30,475 bases of DNA from CBDCFL01 sp965216135 (GTDB lineage Bacteria; Pseudomonadota; Alphaproteobacteria; Rhodobacterales; Rhodobacteraceae). How positions within the stretch are numbered: position 1 is the stretch's first letter; each line of letters starts with the position of its first letter. Below are positions 22,659-30,475 of this stretch, one piece after another. A program made the position numbers and the translations under genes. The stretch covers positions 1 through 30,475 of the forward strand of contig CBDCFL010000012.1 in assembly GCA_965216135.1 (NCBI GenBank), given 5' to 3'. The notes beneath the pieces were generated by a model. It was not told the origin of the DNA. It saw only the letters and a program-made list of their open reading frames with translations, and searched no databases.

Positions 22659-22783
22659 GCAAATTGTCCAGCATTGGTCGTCTGTGTTTGGGTAGCAAGG
22701 CTTGGCCGTACTGTCACCACCGGAAACCTGCTGGCGTTGGCGATCCCAATCGCGCCGTCGACTAGAGGGCGTGTTGCCGCGGA

Positions 22784-23479
22784 TTATTGACCAAGTGCTG
22801 CGCGAAACGGCGTGGGATCCCAATAACACGCATATCCATCGCCGTCGGGATCAATGCCAAAGCGGTCGCGAGTTGGTCCGCCTGCTTTCAGGAATGCCGC
22901 CTGCGCGTGATCGGATGACGCATATTTGGCGCAATTGCGGTTAAATCGCGCTTGCGTGGAAAACGCCGAACGGGTGTAAATCTTGGCTCCGGCGGGATGG
23001 GTTACGGCAAGCGCAAATTCCACAATTGATGGTTCGGCACCACCACTGCGCGTTGGCAGTTCACCGGGTTGAATAACCTGATAGGCCTCGGCTTGCGCGG
23101 CAAGTCGCTCGCGGTCGCTCTCGATTGATTCGCGTGACGCGACCGCGTCAAAATCCTGCTCATCCGAGATTGACGGATTATTGGGATCAACGCTGGGGAT
23201 TTGCGTCTCGGTGACCAAAACCTCTGTTGTTTGGGTGGTCTCAGCGGCCGTCGTATCGATGGGTTGCAGCAGGGTGGTTTGAATTGTGTTCAGCGACTCG
23301 TCAGATATTTGCCCCGCCGCGACAAAAGGCCCGGTAATTGCGGGCGCGCCCTGCGCCTCGACCGGTTGAAGATCGGCAAGCGTGCCAAAGCCAACCCCGC
23401 TCCTTGCCGTGCGGTCGATATTCGCGCTGCCGCAGCCCGCGAGCGCAATCGCTGCGATCAAAATAGTCAATCTGTGCAT
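22784..23479 (-). CDS. Lipoprotein with excalibur-like C-terminal motif
   Basis: 231 residues. The signal sequence MHRLTILIAAIALAGC contains a lipobox with Cys16, so it is probably an outer-membrane or periplasmic lipoprotein. The long middle part is Thr/Gln/Glu-rich and low in complexity. The C-terminus has NCAKYASSDHAQAAFLKAGG followed by DRFGIDPDGDGYACYWDPTPFR, a DxDxDGxxC element of the excalibur calcium-binding type. It lies 33 bp after gatA on the same strand. The gap to rmlC (22659-22783) shows nothing further. The specific role is unknown. Confidence 0.8.
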   Translation of the reverse strand: MHRLTILIAAIALAGCGSANIDRTARSGVGFGTLADLQPVEAQGAPAITGPFVAAGQISDESLNTIQTTLLQPIDTTAAETTQTTEVLVTETQIPSVDPNNPSISDEQDFDAVASRESIESDRERLAAQAEAYQVIQPGELPTRSGGAEPSIVEFALAVTHPAGAKIYTRSAFSTQARFNRNCAKYASSDHAQAAFLKAGGPTRDRFGIDPDGDGYACYWDPTPFRAALGQ

Positions 23480-23512
23480 GTCTGACACCCGAATTCCGCC
23501 TCGCCGGACTGG

Positions 23513-25000
23513 CTACCACCATTTTGTGGGCTTGGAAACAAAACCTGCCGCGCGTTCAAGCACATAGGCGGTATTCAGCAGATCGCCCTCTTGCCAGGGT
23601 CTGCCAATCAGCTGCAGGCCAAGCGGCAAGCCTTGATTGTCCAGCCCGGCGGGCACTGAGATGCCAGGCAGGCCAGCGAGATTGACCGTCACAGTGAAGA
23701 CGTCATTGAGATACATCTGGATCGGGTCCGCGTCGGCCATCTCGCCAAGGCCGAATGCTGCAGACGGCGTTGCGGGTGTCAGGATCGCCTCGATGCCATT
23801 CGCAAACGCATCCTCAAAATCGCGCTTGATCAAGGCGCGCACCTTGCGCGCGCGGTTGTAATAGGCGTCATAAAACCCCGCCGACAGGACGTAGGTGCCG
23901 ATCATCACCCGGCGCTGGACTTCTGCGCCAAAGCTTTCGGCGCGGGTCTTTTCGTACATCTCGGTGATGCCGTCGCCCTGTGCCAACCTGGCGCGATGGC
24001 CGTAACGGACACCATCGTAGCGGGCAAGGTTGCTGGATGCCTCGGCGGGCGCGATGACATAATATGCAGGCAGCGCGTATTTGGTGTGCGGCAGCGAAAT
24101 ATCCGTGATCTCGGCGCCCGCATCGCGCAGCATCTCGGTGCCTTCGGCCCAGAGCTTTTCGATCTCGCCGGGTATACCGTCAATGCGATATTCCCTTGGA
24201 ATTCCAATCTTTTTGCCGCGAATATCGCCGCTTAGTGCAGCCTCAAAATCCGGCACGGGCAGATCGGCAGAGGTGCTGTCTTTGGGATCGTGGCCGCACA
24301 TAGCAGTCAGCATGATCGCCGCGTCGCGCACATCTTTGGTCATCGGCCCGGCCTGATCGAGCGACGAGGCAAAGGCGACAATGCCCCATCTGGAACAACG
24401 GCCATAGGTTGGTTTGATGCCGGTAATGCCGGTAAATGCCGCAGGTTGGCGGATCGAGCCGCCGGTGTCGGTGCCGGTGGCCGCGAGGCAGAGGTCGGCC
24501 GCGACCGCGCTGGCCGAACCTCCAGACGAGCCACCCGGTGTCAGCTGCGCGTCGTCGTTGCCACGCCGCCAGGGGTTAACAGCGTTGCCGTAAACCGAGG
24601 TTTCGTTTGACGAACCCATGGCAAACTCGTCCATGTTCAGTTTGCCCAGCATCACGGCGCCAGCGTCAAATAGGTTCTGGGTAACGGTGCTTTCGTATTC
24701 GGGTTTGAAGCCAGCGAGGATAGCTGAAGCCGCCTGCGACGGCACACCGCGCGTGCAATAGAGATCCTTGATGCCCAGCGGGATGCCGCACATAGCGGGC
24801 GCATCGCCTTTTCCGATCCGCTCATCCGCGGCACAGGCCTGTTTGAGCGCCAGATCAGGCGTGTGATGAACGAACGCGTTCAGTTTGCCCGCGGCCTCGA
24901 TTGCCGTCAGACAGGCCGCGGTCAGGTCTGTTGCGCTGGTCTCACCGGCCTTTAGCGCATCGCGGGCCGCGGCGATTGTCAGCTGGTTGAGCGCACTCAC
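23513..25000 (-). CDS. gatA: Asp-tRNA(Asn)/Glu-tRNA(Gln) amidotransferase subunit A
   Basis: 495 residues, the normal GatA length. The amidase signature is intact: Lys in GIPLGIKDLYC, the Ser-rich GGSSGGSASAVAADLCLAATGTDTGGSIRQPA with cis-Ser and nucleophilic Ser. GatA releases ammonia from glutamine for transamidation of misacylated tRNA. GTG start overlapping the gatC stop by one base (TAGTG). It is essential in most alphaproteobacteria, which fits its being undamaged. Confidence 0.97.
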   Translation of the reverse strand: MSALNQLTIAAARDALKAGETSATDLTAACLTAIEAAGKLNAFVHHTPDLALKQACAADERIGKGDAPAMCGIPLGIKDLYCTRGVPSQAASAILAGFKPEYESTVTQNLFDAGAVMLGKLNMDEFAMGSSNETSVYGNAVNPWRRGNDDAQLTPGGSSGGSASAVAADLCLAATGTDTGGSIRQPAAFTGITGIKPTYGRCSRWGIVAFASSLDQAGPMTKDVRDAAIMLTAMCGHDPKDSTSADLPVPDFEAALSGDIRGKKIGIPREYRIDGIPGEIEKLWAEGTEMLRDAGAEITDISLPHTKYALPAYYVIAPAEASSNLARYDGVRYGHRARLAQGDGITEMYEKTRAESFGAEVQRRVMIGTYVLSAGFYDAYYNRARKVRALIKRDFEDAFANGIEAILTPATPSAAFGLGEMADADPIQMYLNDVFTVTVNLAGLPGISVPAGLDNQGLPLGLQLIGRPWQEGDLLNTAYVLERAAGFVSKPTKWW

Positions 25001-25287
25001 TACTCGACGACTTTCGGAACGGCAAAAAAACCTTCGCGTGCATCGGGCGCGTTGGAAAGCACCTTGGCTTGCTTGTCGCCGTCGGTGACCCCGTCGGCGC
25101 GGCGTCTGAGACGCATAGGCGTGACGCTGACCATCGGTTCGATACCTTCAACATCTACCTCGTTCAGCTGTTCGATGAAACCAAGCACAGCATTGAATTC
25201 CGCGGCCAGGGCCGGCAGGCGGTCCGGATCGACCTGAATGCGGGCCAGCTTGGCCACATGGGCGGCGGTTTTGACGTCGATGGACAT
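25000..25287 (-). CDS. gatC: Asp-tRNA(Asn)/Glu-tRNA(Gln) amidotransferase subunit C
   Basis: 95-residue stabilising subunit of GatCAB. The N-terminus MSIDVKTAAHVAKLARIQVD and the central FIEQLNEVDVEGIEPMVSVTP are characteristic, as is the C-terminal EGFFAVPKVVE. It is first gene of the gatCA unit; its promoter should lie in the 139-bp divergent gap to the hydrolase gene at 25427. gatB is not in the window. Confidence 0.97.
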   Translation of the reverse strand: MSIDVKTAAHVAKLARIQVDPDRLPALAAEFNAVLGFIEQLNEVDVEGIEPMVSVTPMRLRRRADGVTDGDKQAKVLSNAPDAREGFFAVPKVVE

Positions 25288-25426
25288 GGGCGTTTGCCGG
25301 GTCTTTCAGATTTTCGCGCCCGTTTAGCGCGCGGGCTGGCGGGTCGCAAGCACATGGGCGCGCAGGCCGGGTGACATCCGCTGAATTTGGACTAATCTGC
25401 AAATCGCCGCGCAACGGAGGTGGATC

Positions 25427-26110
25427 ATGAAAATTATCTGGCTTGGCCATTCGGGATTTCGCATCGAAATTGGCGACCGGGTGTTGCTGGTTGACCCATG
25501 GACGCGCGGCAATCCGATGTTCCCTGAGGAACGGCGCGGCGAGGCCATTGCCGGGGCGAGCCATATTCTGGTCAGTCACGGACACTTTGACCATGCCAGC
25601 GAGGTCGCCGAGATCGCCGCCGAACTGCGCATTCCGGTGTGCGGCATACCGGAACTGGTCGCCTTGGTGATGGGTGAGAACGGCCACGACAGCATTGATT
25701 TCAACAAAGGCGGCACCATCACTTTGGGCGATGTGAAGGTGACGATGGTGAATGCGACTCATTCTTCTTCGCTCGCCTCTGGCGCATATGCTGGCACTGA
25801 GTCAGGCTATATGATCGCCGGTGAAGGCCATGTGATTTACTTTAGCGGCGACACTGATGTGATGGCGGACATGGCTGTTTTTAATGATCTTCATGCGCCC
25901 GATATTGGCATTCTGTGCGCTGGCGGTCATTACACCATGGACATGGCACGCGCTGCCTATGCGGCGAATAAATTCTTTGATTTCAAGACCGTGATCCCCT
26001 GTCACTACCGCACGTTTCCGCTGCTGGAGCAGAGCGCCGATGTGCTTATTGCCGGGCTGCCGGGGGTGGACGTGATTGAACCGCAAGTGATGGAGGCGAT
26101 TGAGATCTGA
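25427..26110 (+). CDS. UPF0173 metal-dependent hydrolase (MBL fold, UlaG-like)
   Basis: 227-residue metallo-beta-lactamase-fold protein. It begins MKIIWLGHSGFRIEI, with the metal motif LVSHGHFDHASE (HxHxDH). NATHSSS, YFSGDTDVMADM and VIPCHYRTFP supply the further metal ligands. GGAGG lies eight bases before the ATG. The substrate is unknown for this family. The gene is intact and the IS1595 begins 50 bp after its stop. Confidence 0.94.
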   Translation: MKIIWLGHSGFRIEIGDRVLLVDPWTRGNPMFPEERRGEAIAGASHILVSHGHFDHASEVAEIAAELRIPVCGIPELVALVMGENGHDSIDFNKGGTITLGDVKVTMVNATHSSSLASGAYAGTESGYMIAGEGHVIYFSGDTDVMADMAVFNDLHAPDIGILCAGGHYTMDMARAAYAANKFFDFKTVIPCHYRTFPLLEQSADVLIAGLPGVDVIEPQVMEAIEI

Positions 26111-26152
26111 TCGAAGGCGCGAAAATGGGTGTGGTTCGCGTTAAAACATTGA

Positions 26153-26160
26153 TTAAGATT
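26153..26160. repeat. Target duplication of IS1595, left copy
   Basis: TTAAGATT precedes the left end at 26161 and is repeated at 29658-29665 after the right end. Eight base pairs is the normal size for IS1595. Confidence 0.9.
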
Positions 26161-26168
26161 GGCTCAGT

Positions 26169-26399
26169 TTACGAACTGTATGCATGGCGTGTGATAGCAG
26201 CGGCCAAACAGGCTCGCGGCGAGGTCTGTGGTGTGAGTTTGATGAGATGAAACCATTGCAGGTAGTTGTCGAGATATTTTGTTGCGATGCCACGGTAGCG
26301 GCGCAGGAAATCCTTCAGTTGGCTGTGGCGGCTGTTGACCGTCTGAATATGAAAGGCACCCCGGGCCCGTTCGCCGGCTGACAGATTGAGGGCTTCGTG
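26169..26399 (-). pseudogene. IS1595-family transposase, C-terminal part
   Basis: Encodes HEALNLSAGERARGAFHIQTVNSRHSQLKDFLRRYRGIATKYLDNYLQWFHLI, the C-terminal ISXO2/DDE end with the third acidic/Asn region of this family (given here only as landmarks HEALNLSAGE and YRGIATKYLDNYLQWF). It was separated from the 5' part by the IS256 insertion at GGCGAACG. Confidence 0.88.
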
Positions 26400-26407
26400 G
26401 GCGAACG
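26400..26407. repeat. Target duplication of IS256, left copy
   Basis: GGCGAACG here and at 28867-28874 flank the IS256-family element. An extra G just before the left copy puts the rejoined IS1595 frame off by one at this point. Confidence 0.85.
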
Positions 26408-26460
26408 GGAGCGTTAGAAATTCCGTGTCATTTCTGTAAACTGAAGAAAAGGAATGACAC

Positions 26461-27355
26461 ATGCGAGAAGAATTTGATTTTGATGTAGCTTTGGCGGCTT
26501 TGCAAGATGGCCAGGGCCTTACAGGCAAGGACGGTATTCTGACGCCGTTAGTCAAGCAACTGACCGAAGCTGCATTACAGGCTGAACTGGAGGCGCATTT
26601 AAAGGCCGACAAGTCCAGCAACCGCAGGAACGGAGCTGGCCGTAAGACCATCAAATCCACGTCTGGAAGTTTCGAACTGGCAACGCCACGAGATCGGGCT
26701 GGATCGTTTGAGCCGCAACTGGTGAAAAAACACCAGACCCACATGAGCGACGAGATCGAATGCAAGATTATTTCAATGTTCGGGCTTGGAATGAGCTATC
26801 TGAACATCGCTGGACACATCTCGGAAATCTACGGTCTGGATGTTTCAAACGCCACGATCAGCGCCGTCACTGATAAATTGATCCCTGAAATCAAGCTCTG
26901 GCAGCAGCGGCCCCTGGACAGCCATTACCCGTTTGTTTGGCTTGATGCTATTCACTACAAGGTTAAGCAAGACGGGCGCTACGCAGCCAAAGCGGTTTAC
27001 ACGGTTCTGGGGCTTAATCTTGAGGGCAGGAAGGAAATTCTTGGCCTGTATCTATCTGAAACCGAAGGTGCAAACTTCTGGCTCTCGGTGCTGACGGACC
27101 TGAACAATCGCGGCCTGCAAGACATCCTGATTGCTTGTGTCGATGGCCTCACGGGCTTTCCAGAGGCGATCAACGCGATCTTTCCCCAGACCGAAGTCCA
27201 GCTTTGTGTCATCCACCAAATCCGCAATTCTCTGAAATATGTAGCCAGCAAAAACCAGAAGGAATTCATGGCTGATCTAAAGCCGGTTTATAAGGCTGAA
27301 ACTGTGAAAGCGGCTGAAATCGCGTTGGATGCGTTAGAAGAAAAATGGGGAACTA
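26461..27355 (+). pseudogene. IS256-family mutator transposase, N-terminal part
   Basis: Residues 1-298 of a mutator-type DDE transposase. Landmarks are ELEAHLKADKSSNRRNG, the conserved LYGLDVSNATIS-like region EIYGLDVSNATIS, the first Asp in FVWLDAIHYKVK and the second in ILIACVDGLTGFPEAI, followed by CVIHQIRNSLKYV. AGAAAAGGA lies before the ATG. It is cut at EEKWGT by the IS630. Removal of the IS630 and one TA restores 401 codons in frame. Confidence 0.93.
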
Positions 27356-28521
27356 ATACCACCGAGCGGAATGCCTGACTCACGTTGGGGATTCCCAAGC
27401 GGTCCGATCTCTGACTCAATGTGGTGAACCAATGAGGTTCGCCATGGCAGCGCCTATCGACTTACGGAACGATTTTGACAGCGTCTCACTGCGGCGCCTC
27501 GCGAAGAGGACCAGGGACGCGACCCAGAGCCGTCGTCTGCTGGCGTTGGCCGAGGTCTACGATGGTGGCAGCAGGACGGATGCGTCGCGGATCGGCGGCG
27601 TCGGTCTGCAGATCATTCGCGACTGGGTGCTGCGCTTCAACGCCCGCGGACCGGACGGGCTGGTCGATGGGAAGTCACCGGGCGCACCCTCGAAGCTCAA
27701 CGCCGATCACCGCCGCGCACTGGCGGAGGTTGTTGAGGCCGGCCCGGTCCCGGCGGTGGACGGCGTCGTGCGCTGGCGGCGCAAGGACCTGGCGCGGTGG
27801 CTCTTGGAGACGTTCGCCATCTCGCTCGACGAGACCACGGTCGGGCGCGAGTTGAAGGCGCTCGGCTTCGCCAAGATCTCGGCGCGGCCGCGCCACTACG
27901 CGCAAAACGAGCTGGCCGTCGAGGCTTTTAAAAAAAACTTCCCCGCCGAACTGGCGAAGATCCGGGCGAGGCTCCCGAAAGGCGTCGAGATAGAGCTGTG
28001 GTGGCAAGATGAAGCCCGCATCGGCCAGAAGAATAAGCTCACACGCCGATGGGCCAGACGTGGCACGCGCCCGCGGGCGCCCCGCGACCAGCGCACCGAA
28101 TGGGCCTATATCTTCGGCGCGATCTGTCCCGCGAAGGGGAAAGGCGCCGGGCTGGTCATGCCCTGGTGCGACACCGACGCCATGGCGGCGCACCTCATCG
28201 AGATCAGTGCCGCCGTCGATCCCGGCGCCCATGCGGTGCTGATCGTCGATCAGGCCGGTTGGCACTTGACGCCCAAGCTGGCGATCCCCGACAACATCAC
28301 CGTCCTGGCGCTGCCGCCACGATCGCCCGAGTTGAACCCGGTGGAGAATGTCTGGCAATTCATGCGCGACAACTGGTTGTCGAACCGGATCTTCAAATCC
28401 TACGAAGACATCGTCGCGCTGTGCTGCCAAGCCTGGAACAACCTCATCGACCAACCATGGAAGATCATGTCCCTCGGCATGCGCAAATGGGCGCATGGGT
28501 TCTGATCAATGACCGTTGGTA
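27356..28521 (+). mobile_element. IS630-family element, type 2, copy B
   Basis: 1166 bp, flanked by TA at 27354-27355 and 28522-28523. Removal of the element plus one TA restores the IS256 transposase frame exactly (WGTKYPIVIKSW). It is nearly identical to copy A in the IS5 element, so the two insertions are recent. It is the innermost and therefore youngest layer of the nest. Confidence 0.95.
27444..28505 (+). CDS. IS630-family transposase, type 2, copy B
   Basis: 353 residues from the ATG at 27444 (MAAPIDLRNDFD), which has GAGG upstream; an in-frame ATG at 27432 is the alternative. The helix-turn-helix region RTDASRIGGVGLQIIRDWVL and the DDE core (LWWQDEARIGQKNK, VLIVDQAGWHLTP, ELNPVENVWQFMR) are complete. 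It ends at a TGA after KWAHGF. The eight-A run is at 27930-27937. This appears to be the intact version of the copy A gene and could supply transposase to both. Confidence 0.95.
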   Translation: MAAPIDLRNDFDSVSLRRLAKRTRDATQSRRLLALAEVYDGGSRTDASRIGGVGLQIIRDWVLRFNARGPDGLVDGKSPGAPSKLNADHRRALAEVVEAGPVPAVDGVVRWRRKDLARWLLETFAISLDETTVGRELKALGFAKISARPRHYAQNELAVEAFKKNFPAELAKIRARLPKGVEIELWWQDEARIGQKNKLTRRWARRGTRPRAPRDQRTEWAYIFGAICPAKGKGAGLVMPWCDTDAMAAHLIEISAAVDPGAHAVLIVDQAGWHLTPKLAIPDNITVLALPPRSPELNPVENVWQFMRDNWLSNRIFKSYEDIVALCCQAWNNLIDQPWKIMSLGMRKWAHGF

Positions 28522-28523
28522 TA

Positions 28524-28831
28524 AATACCCAATCGTCATTAAATCATGGCGTAAAAAATGGCCCAATTTGTCGGTCTACTTCAAATATCCAGCTGACATT
28601 CGGCGGGTAATTTACACCACCAACGCAATCGAGGCCGTGCATCGCCAGTTCCGAAAACTGACCAAAACCAAGGGCGCGTTTCCCAATGAAAACAGTTTGC
28701 TCAAACTGCTGTATATGGGGATCCAGAACGCTTCAAAAAAATGGACCATGCCATTGCAAAACTGGAATTTGACTTTGTCCCAACTTTCCATCTATTTTGA
28801 GGGAAGGTTAGACGATGTCTTGGACATCTAG
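28524..28831 (+). pseudogene. IS256-family transposase, C-terminal part
   Basis: Continues the frame of the N-terminal part: KYPIVIKSWRKKWPNLSVYF, then YPADIRRVIYTTNAIEAVHRQFRK with the third catalytic residue (Glu of NAIE), and a stop at 28831. It has no start of its own. Confidence 0.92.
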
Positions 28832-28866
28832 ACTAACCCCGTGACACGGAATTCTGAACACCCTCT

Positions 28867-29595
28867 GGCGAACGCCCATTGCTGTCGCGCAGGGCGGATA
28901 GCCGCGGTGACCGTCGGACACCAGCACGATGTCCCTGTCGACGACCGGGCTGATCGCCTGTTTCAGCGTGTCGGCATTAACCACCGGAAGAACCGTGCTG
29001 AATGTCGTGCCATTACGGTCGGCAGCCACTAGAACCGGCACCTGTTCGCACGACAGGCCGCGCTTGCCAGCCTTGCCGCCTCTTTTGCGGGGCTTGCGGT
29101 CGAGGGTTCTCTGTCCCTTGTGGCTCTCCAGAACATAGGTTTCATCGACCTCGACGATCCCTTTGAGCTTTTGCGGGGCCTTCTTTGCAGCCTCCAGAAA
29201 CCGGTGACGCCAACGGAATGCCGTGTTGACGGCAAGATTACAGTGATCGGCTGACGCCCGAACCGTTTCTCCCGCAGCCAGGCATCCGCCAAAGGCCAAC
29301 CATCGGTCTTTGTAGTGAAGCCCGGACAAGGGCGTGCCGGTAGCGGCGTTGAATGTGCGCCGACAGATCTTGCACTGTAACGACGCAGGCCCCGTGCCTT
29401 GCCCCGTGACACCGCACCGGGCTTGCCGCAATGCGGACAGTGCCTATCAGCATCCACCGCAAGTTCGACCGCGGCAAGCGAGGAACCCGACCCTGTCCGC
29501 CCTGAAAATACCGCTTCGGCCTCTCTACGCTGTGCAGCGCTGAGGCTGTCTATCCCGGCAAGCCAGCACTGAAATTGTTCATTGTCCATCGACAT
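28867..29595 (-). pseudogene. IS1595-family transposase, N-terminal part, frameshifted
   Basis: Starts MSMDNEQFQCWLAGIDSLSA at 29595 with GGGAG upstream. A zinc-binding domain follows (HCPHCGKPGAVSRGKARGLRRY in one frame, CKICRRTFNAATGTPLSGLH in the next). A one-base loss near 29381 separates the two frames. The ISXO2-like core then has KGIVEVDETYVLESHKG and DIVLVSDGHRGY with the catalytic Asp residues. It ends at GVR, where IS256 enters. Two frame errors plus the insertion make this transposase inactive. Confidence 0.9.
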
Positions 29596-29693
29596 TCGCT
29601 ATCTCCCTGAATCCAAAAAGAACATACCATGAACACATACAGTTCGTAAACTGAGCCTTAAGATTCAATAAAACCGACAGCGAGGAAACAAAG

Positions 29694-30475
29694 ATGTCCG
29701 AATATTCCAAAGAGGTGAACGCCCTGCATGACAGGCTGCAAAAAGAACATTTCAAAGAAAACGACAATCTCAAAATACCCCGGGTCCACGACATGATGGG
29801 CAACCTTAGATCGGCGACCAAGGGGCTGGATGACCGGGTTGCCTTTCGCGATGTCGTCGCCGGTGCTTGGGGCAAGGCAGCCCCGGGATCGGATTGCGGC
29901 GGTGCGGAAACGCCGCTGGCAAGCCTGACCGCCAACCGCTGTTTCTGGCAATCGCCGTTCTTTCAGACCGCCACGCCAGCCACGCAAAACGCCGTTATCG
30001 CCGACGGCGCGGCTGGCAGTGCAACGCCAGATCAACACCATGTTATCTCAGAAATGGCGCTGCCGGATGTGCCGTACACGACTGGCGATTCGACCAATTG
30101 GGAAGGGGTATTCGCTATCGGCGCCGGGATCGGCAATATGGGTGGCGTCGAATATCAGCCGGTGACCAGCAGCAACCCGTTCGGGCATTATAATCGCGCC
30201 CATGCCAGCATGGCAGGCAGGATCAACCTGAATGGCGATGATGCGACGACCAGCCCGTTTCAAAAAGCGTATGCTGTCAACCGCAAGAAAGTTCTGGTCA
30301 GCGCGCATTGGCAAATCGGGTTCGGCCTGACCTGGGGCTGGCAGCCGTCGATCCTGTTGCCATGGCGCACCGGTGGGTCTGACGGATTTGTTGGCGTGCA
30401 GGGTGACATTATTATGTCGCTGGTCGAAGTTGGAAAGCCAGAGAACAACAGGGTCGTCGAAAAGATGTTCCTGTT
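29694..30475 (+). CDS. Unrecognised protein, runs off the window
   Basis: An open frame of 260 codons with no stop before the end of the window. GAGG lies about 10 bases before the ATG. It starts MSEYSKEVNALHDRLQKEHF. A charged, helical N-terminus of about 45 residues leads into a Gly/Trp/Ser-rich part with alternating hydrophobic stretches (for example SAHWQIGFGLTWGW, DGFVGVQGDIIMSLVEV). This suggests mainly beta structure. No signal peptide or membrane helix is seen. I do not recognise the family. In the ancestral arrangement its upstream region joined directly to 26152, so the IS1595 sits about 30 bp before its start and has replaced its promoter region. Confidence 0.6.
   Translation, partial: MSEYSKEVNALHDRLQKEHFKENDNLKIPRVHDMMGNLRSATKGLDDRVAFRDVVAGAWGKAAPGSDCGGAETPLASLTANRCFWQSPFFQTATPATQNAVIADGAAGSATPDQHHVISEMALPDVPYTTGDSTNWEGVFAIGAGIGNMGGVEYQPVTSSNPFGHYNRAHASMAGRINLNGDDATTSPFQKAYAVNRKKVLVSAHWQIGFGLTWGWQPSILLPWRTGGSDGFVGVQGDIIMSLVEVGKPENNRVVEKMFL

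Larger units (their letters stand above)
26408..28866 (+). mobile_element. IS256-family element containing IS630
   Basis: The ends contain the inverted motif AATTCCGTGTCA (left, about 26419-26430; right, reversed, about 28842-28853). An 8-bp target duplication flanks the element. Without the nested IS630 and one TA it is 1291 bp, a normal size for IS256. The single transposase is split by the nested element. Confidence 0.92.
26161..29657 (-). mobile_element. IS1595-family element containing IS256 and IS630
   Basis: The perfect 22-bp terminal inverted repeats are at 26161-26182 and 29636-29657 (GGCTCAGTTTACGAAC...). An 8-bp target duplication flanks them. Subtracting the nested IS256 and its duplicated target leaves about 1030 bp, a normal IS1595 size. 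The transposase reads on the minus strand and is cut in two by the nested element. Confidence 0.93.

Noticed and set aside
22659..22783. Remnant of rmlA or rmlB upstream of rmlC
   Set aside because: None of the frames in this 125-bp gap shows residues of either family.
26169..26765. 198-codon minus-strand frame as a single gene
   Set aside because: Only the last 77 codons are IS1595 transposase. The rest is antisense to the IS256 transposase and crosses an IS boundary.
26400..28874. Frame-perfect reconstruction of the IS1595 transposase after removing IS256
   Set aside because: The join is off by one because of an extra G beside the left duplication, in addition to the one-base loss near 29381. 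The gene is therefore called broken beyond the insertion.
1..30475. CRISPR arrays, tRNA or rRNA genes, integrase/att sites
   Set aside because: No regularly spaced short repeats, no cloverleaf with a 3' acceptor and no rRNA-like segments were seen. All repeats are explained by IS elements, target duplications or hairpins.

Overview
The window looks like an alphaproteobacterial chromosome, most likely Rhodobacterales (Roseobacter-type). The evidence is a tad/cpa pilus locus whose Flp pilins carry the core GAVTVDWVVLTAAIVGLGIAV, an OmpA-family gene inside the tad operon, a gatC-gatA pair, and moderately high GC with GC-rich codons. Its outstanding property is insertion-sequence (IS) load. I count eleven IS copies from eight families in 30 kb, close to half of the sequence, several nested with intact target duplications. 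Many resident genes are broken. This is the picture of a genome in active IS expansion and gene decay.

Layout. 1-1077: remnant of an IS21 element (istB, one end). 1078-3915: two tandem, almost identical IS1202/ISNCY-type elements separated and followed by the same 16-bp sequence. 3916-4150: non-coding stretch with a candidate small RNA. 4151-10299 (minus strand): remains of a tad operon, in transcription order cpaB, a truncated ompA-like gene, cpaE, cpaF and a tadB stub. The secretin gene cpaC is missing. cpaE is split by an IS630 and cpaF by an IS200-like element; in both cases removing the IS restores the frame exactly. 10320-11780: IS1182-type element immediately upstream of cpaB. 11993-14018: IS5 (IS427 type) with a second kind of IS630 inside it, placed at the stop codon of the first of three Flp pilin genes (14018-14805). 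15148-17406 (plus): a frameshifted lytic transglycosylase and a HAD-phosphatase/UbiA fusion. 17436-18352: a damaged IS630. 18353-25287 (minus): gatC, gatA, a lipoprotein, rmlC, rmlD, a flippase-like membrane protein, dprE1 and a broken dprE2. 25427-26110 (plus): an MBL-fold hydrolase. 26161-29657: a three-level nest, IS1595 containing IS256 containing IS630. 29694-end: an unrecognised gene running off the window.

How the genes fit together. HAD-UbiA, DprE1, DprE2 and the UPF0104-type membrane protein together match the pathway that makes and may translocate polyprenyl-phospho-D-arabinofuranose: PRPP transfer to a lipid carrier, dephosphorylation, two-step 2'-epimerisation, then flipping. RmlC and RmlD are the last two steps of dTDP-L-rhamnose synthesis. 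The set therefore supplies sugar donors for a surface glycoconjugate, and it sits beside the Flp pilins.

The most unusual observation is that part of the dprE2 coding sequence missing from dprE2 is found inside the neighbouring IS630 copy. It is interleaved there with short IS630-derived pieces, as expected from template switching. A 13-bp insert with the same kind of IS630 match disrupts the IS5 transposase.
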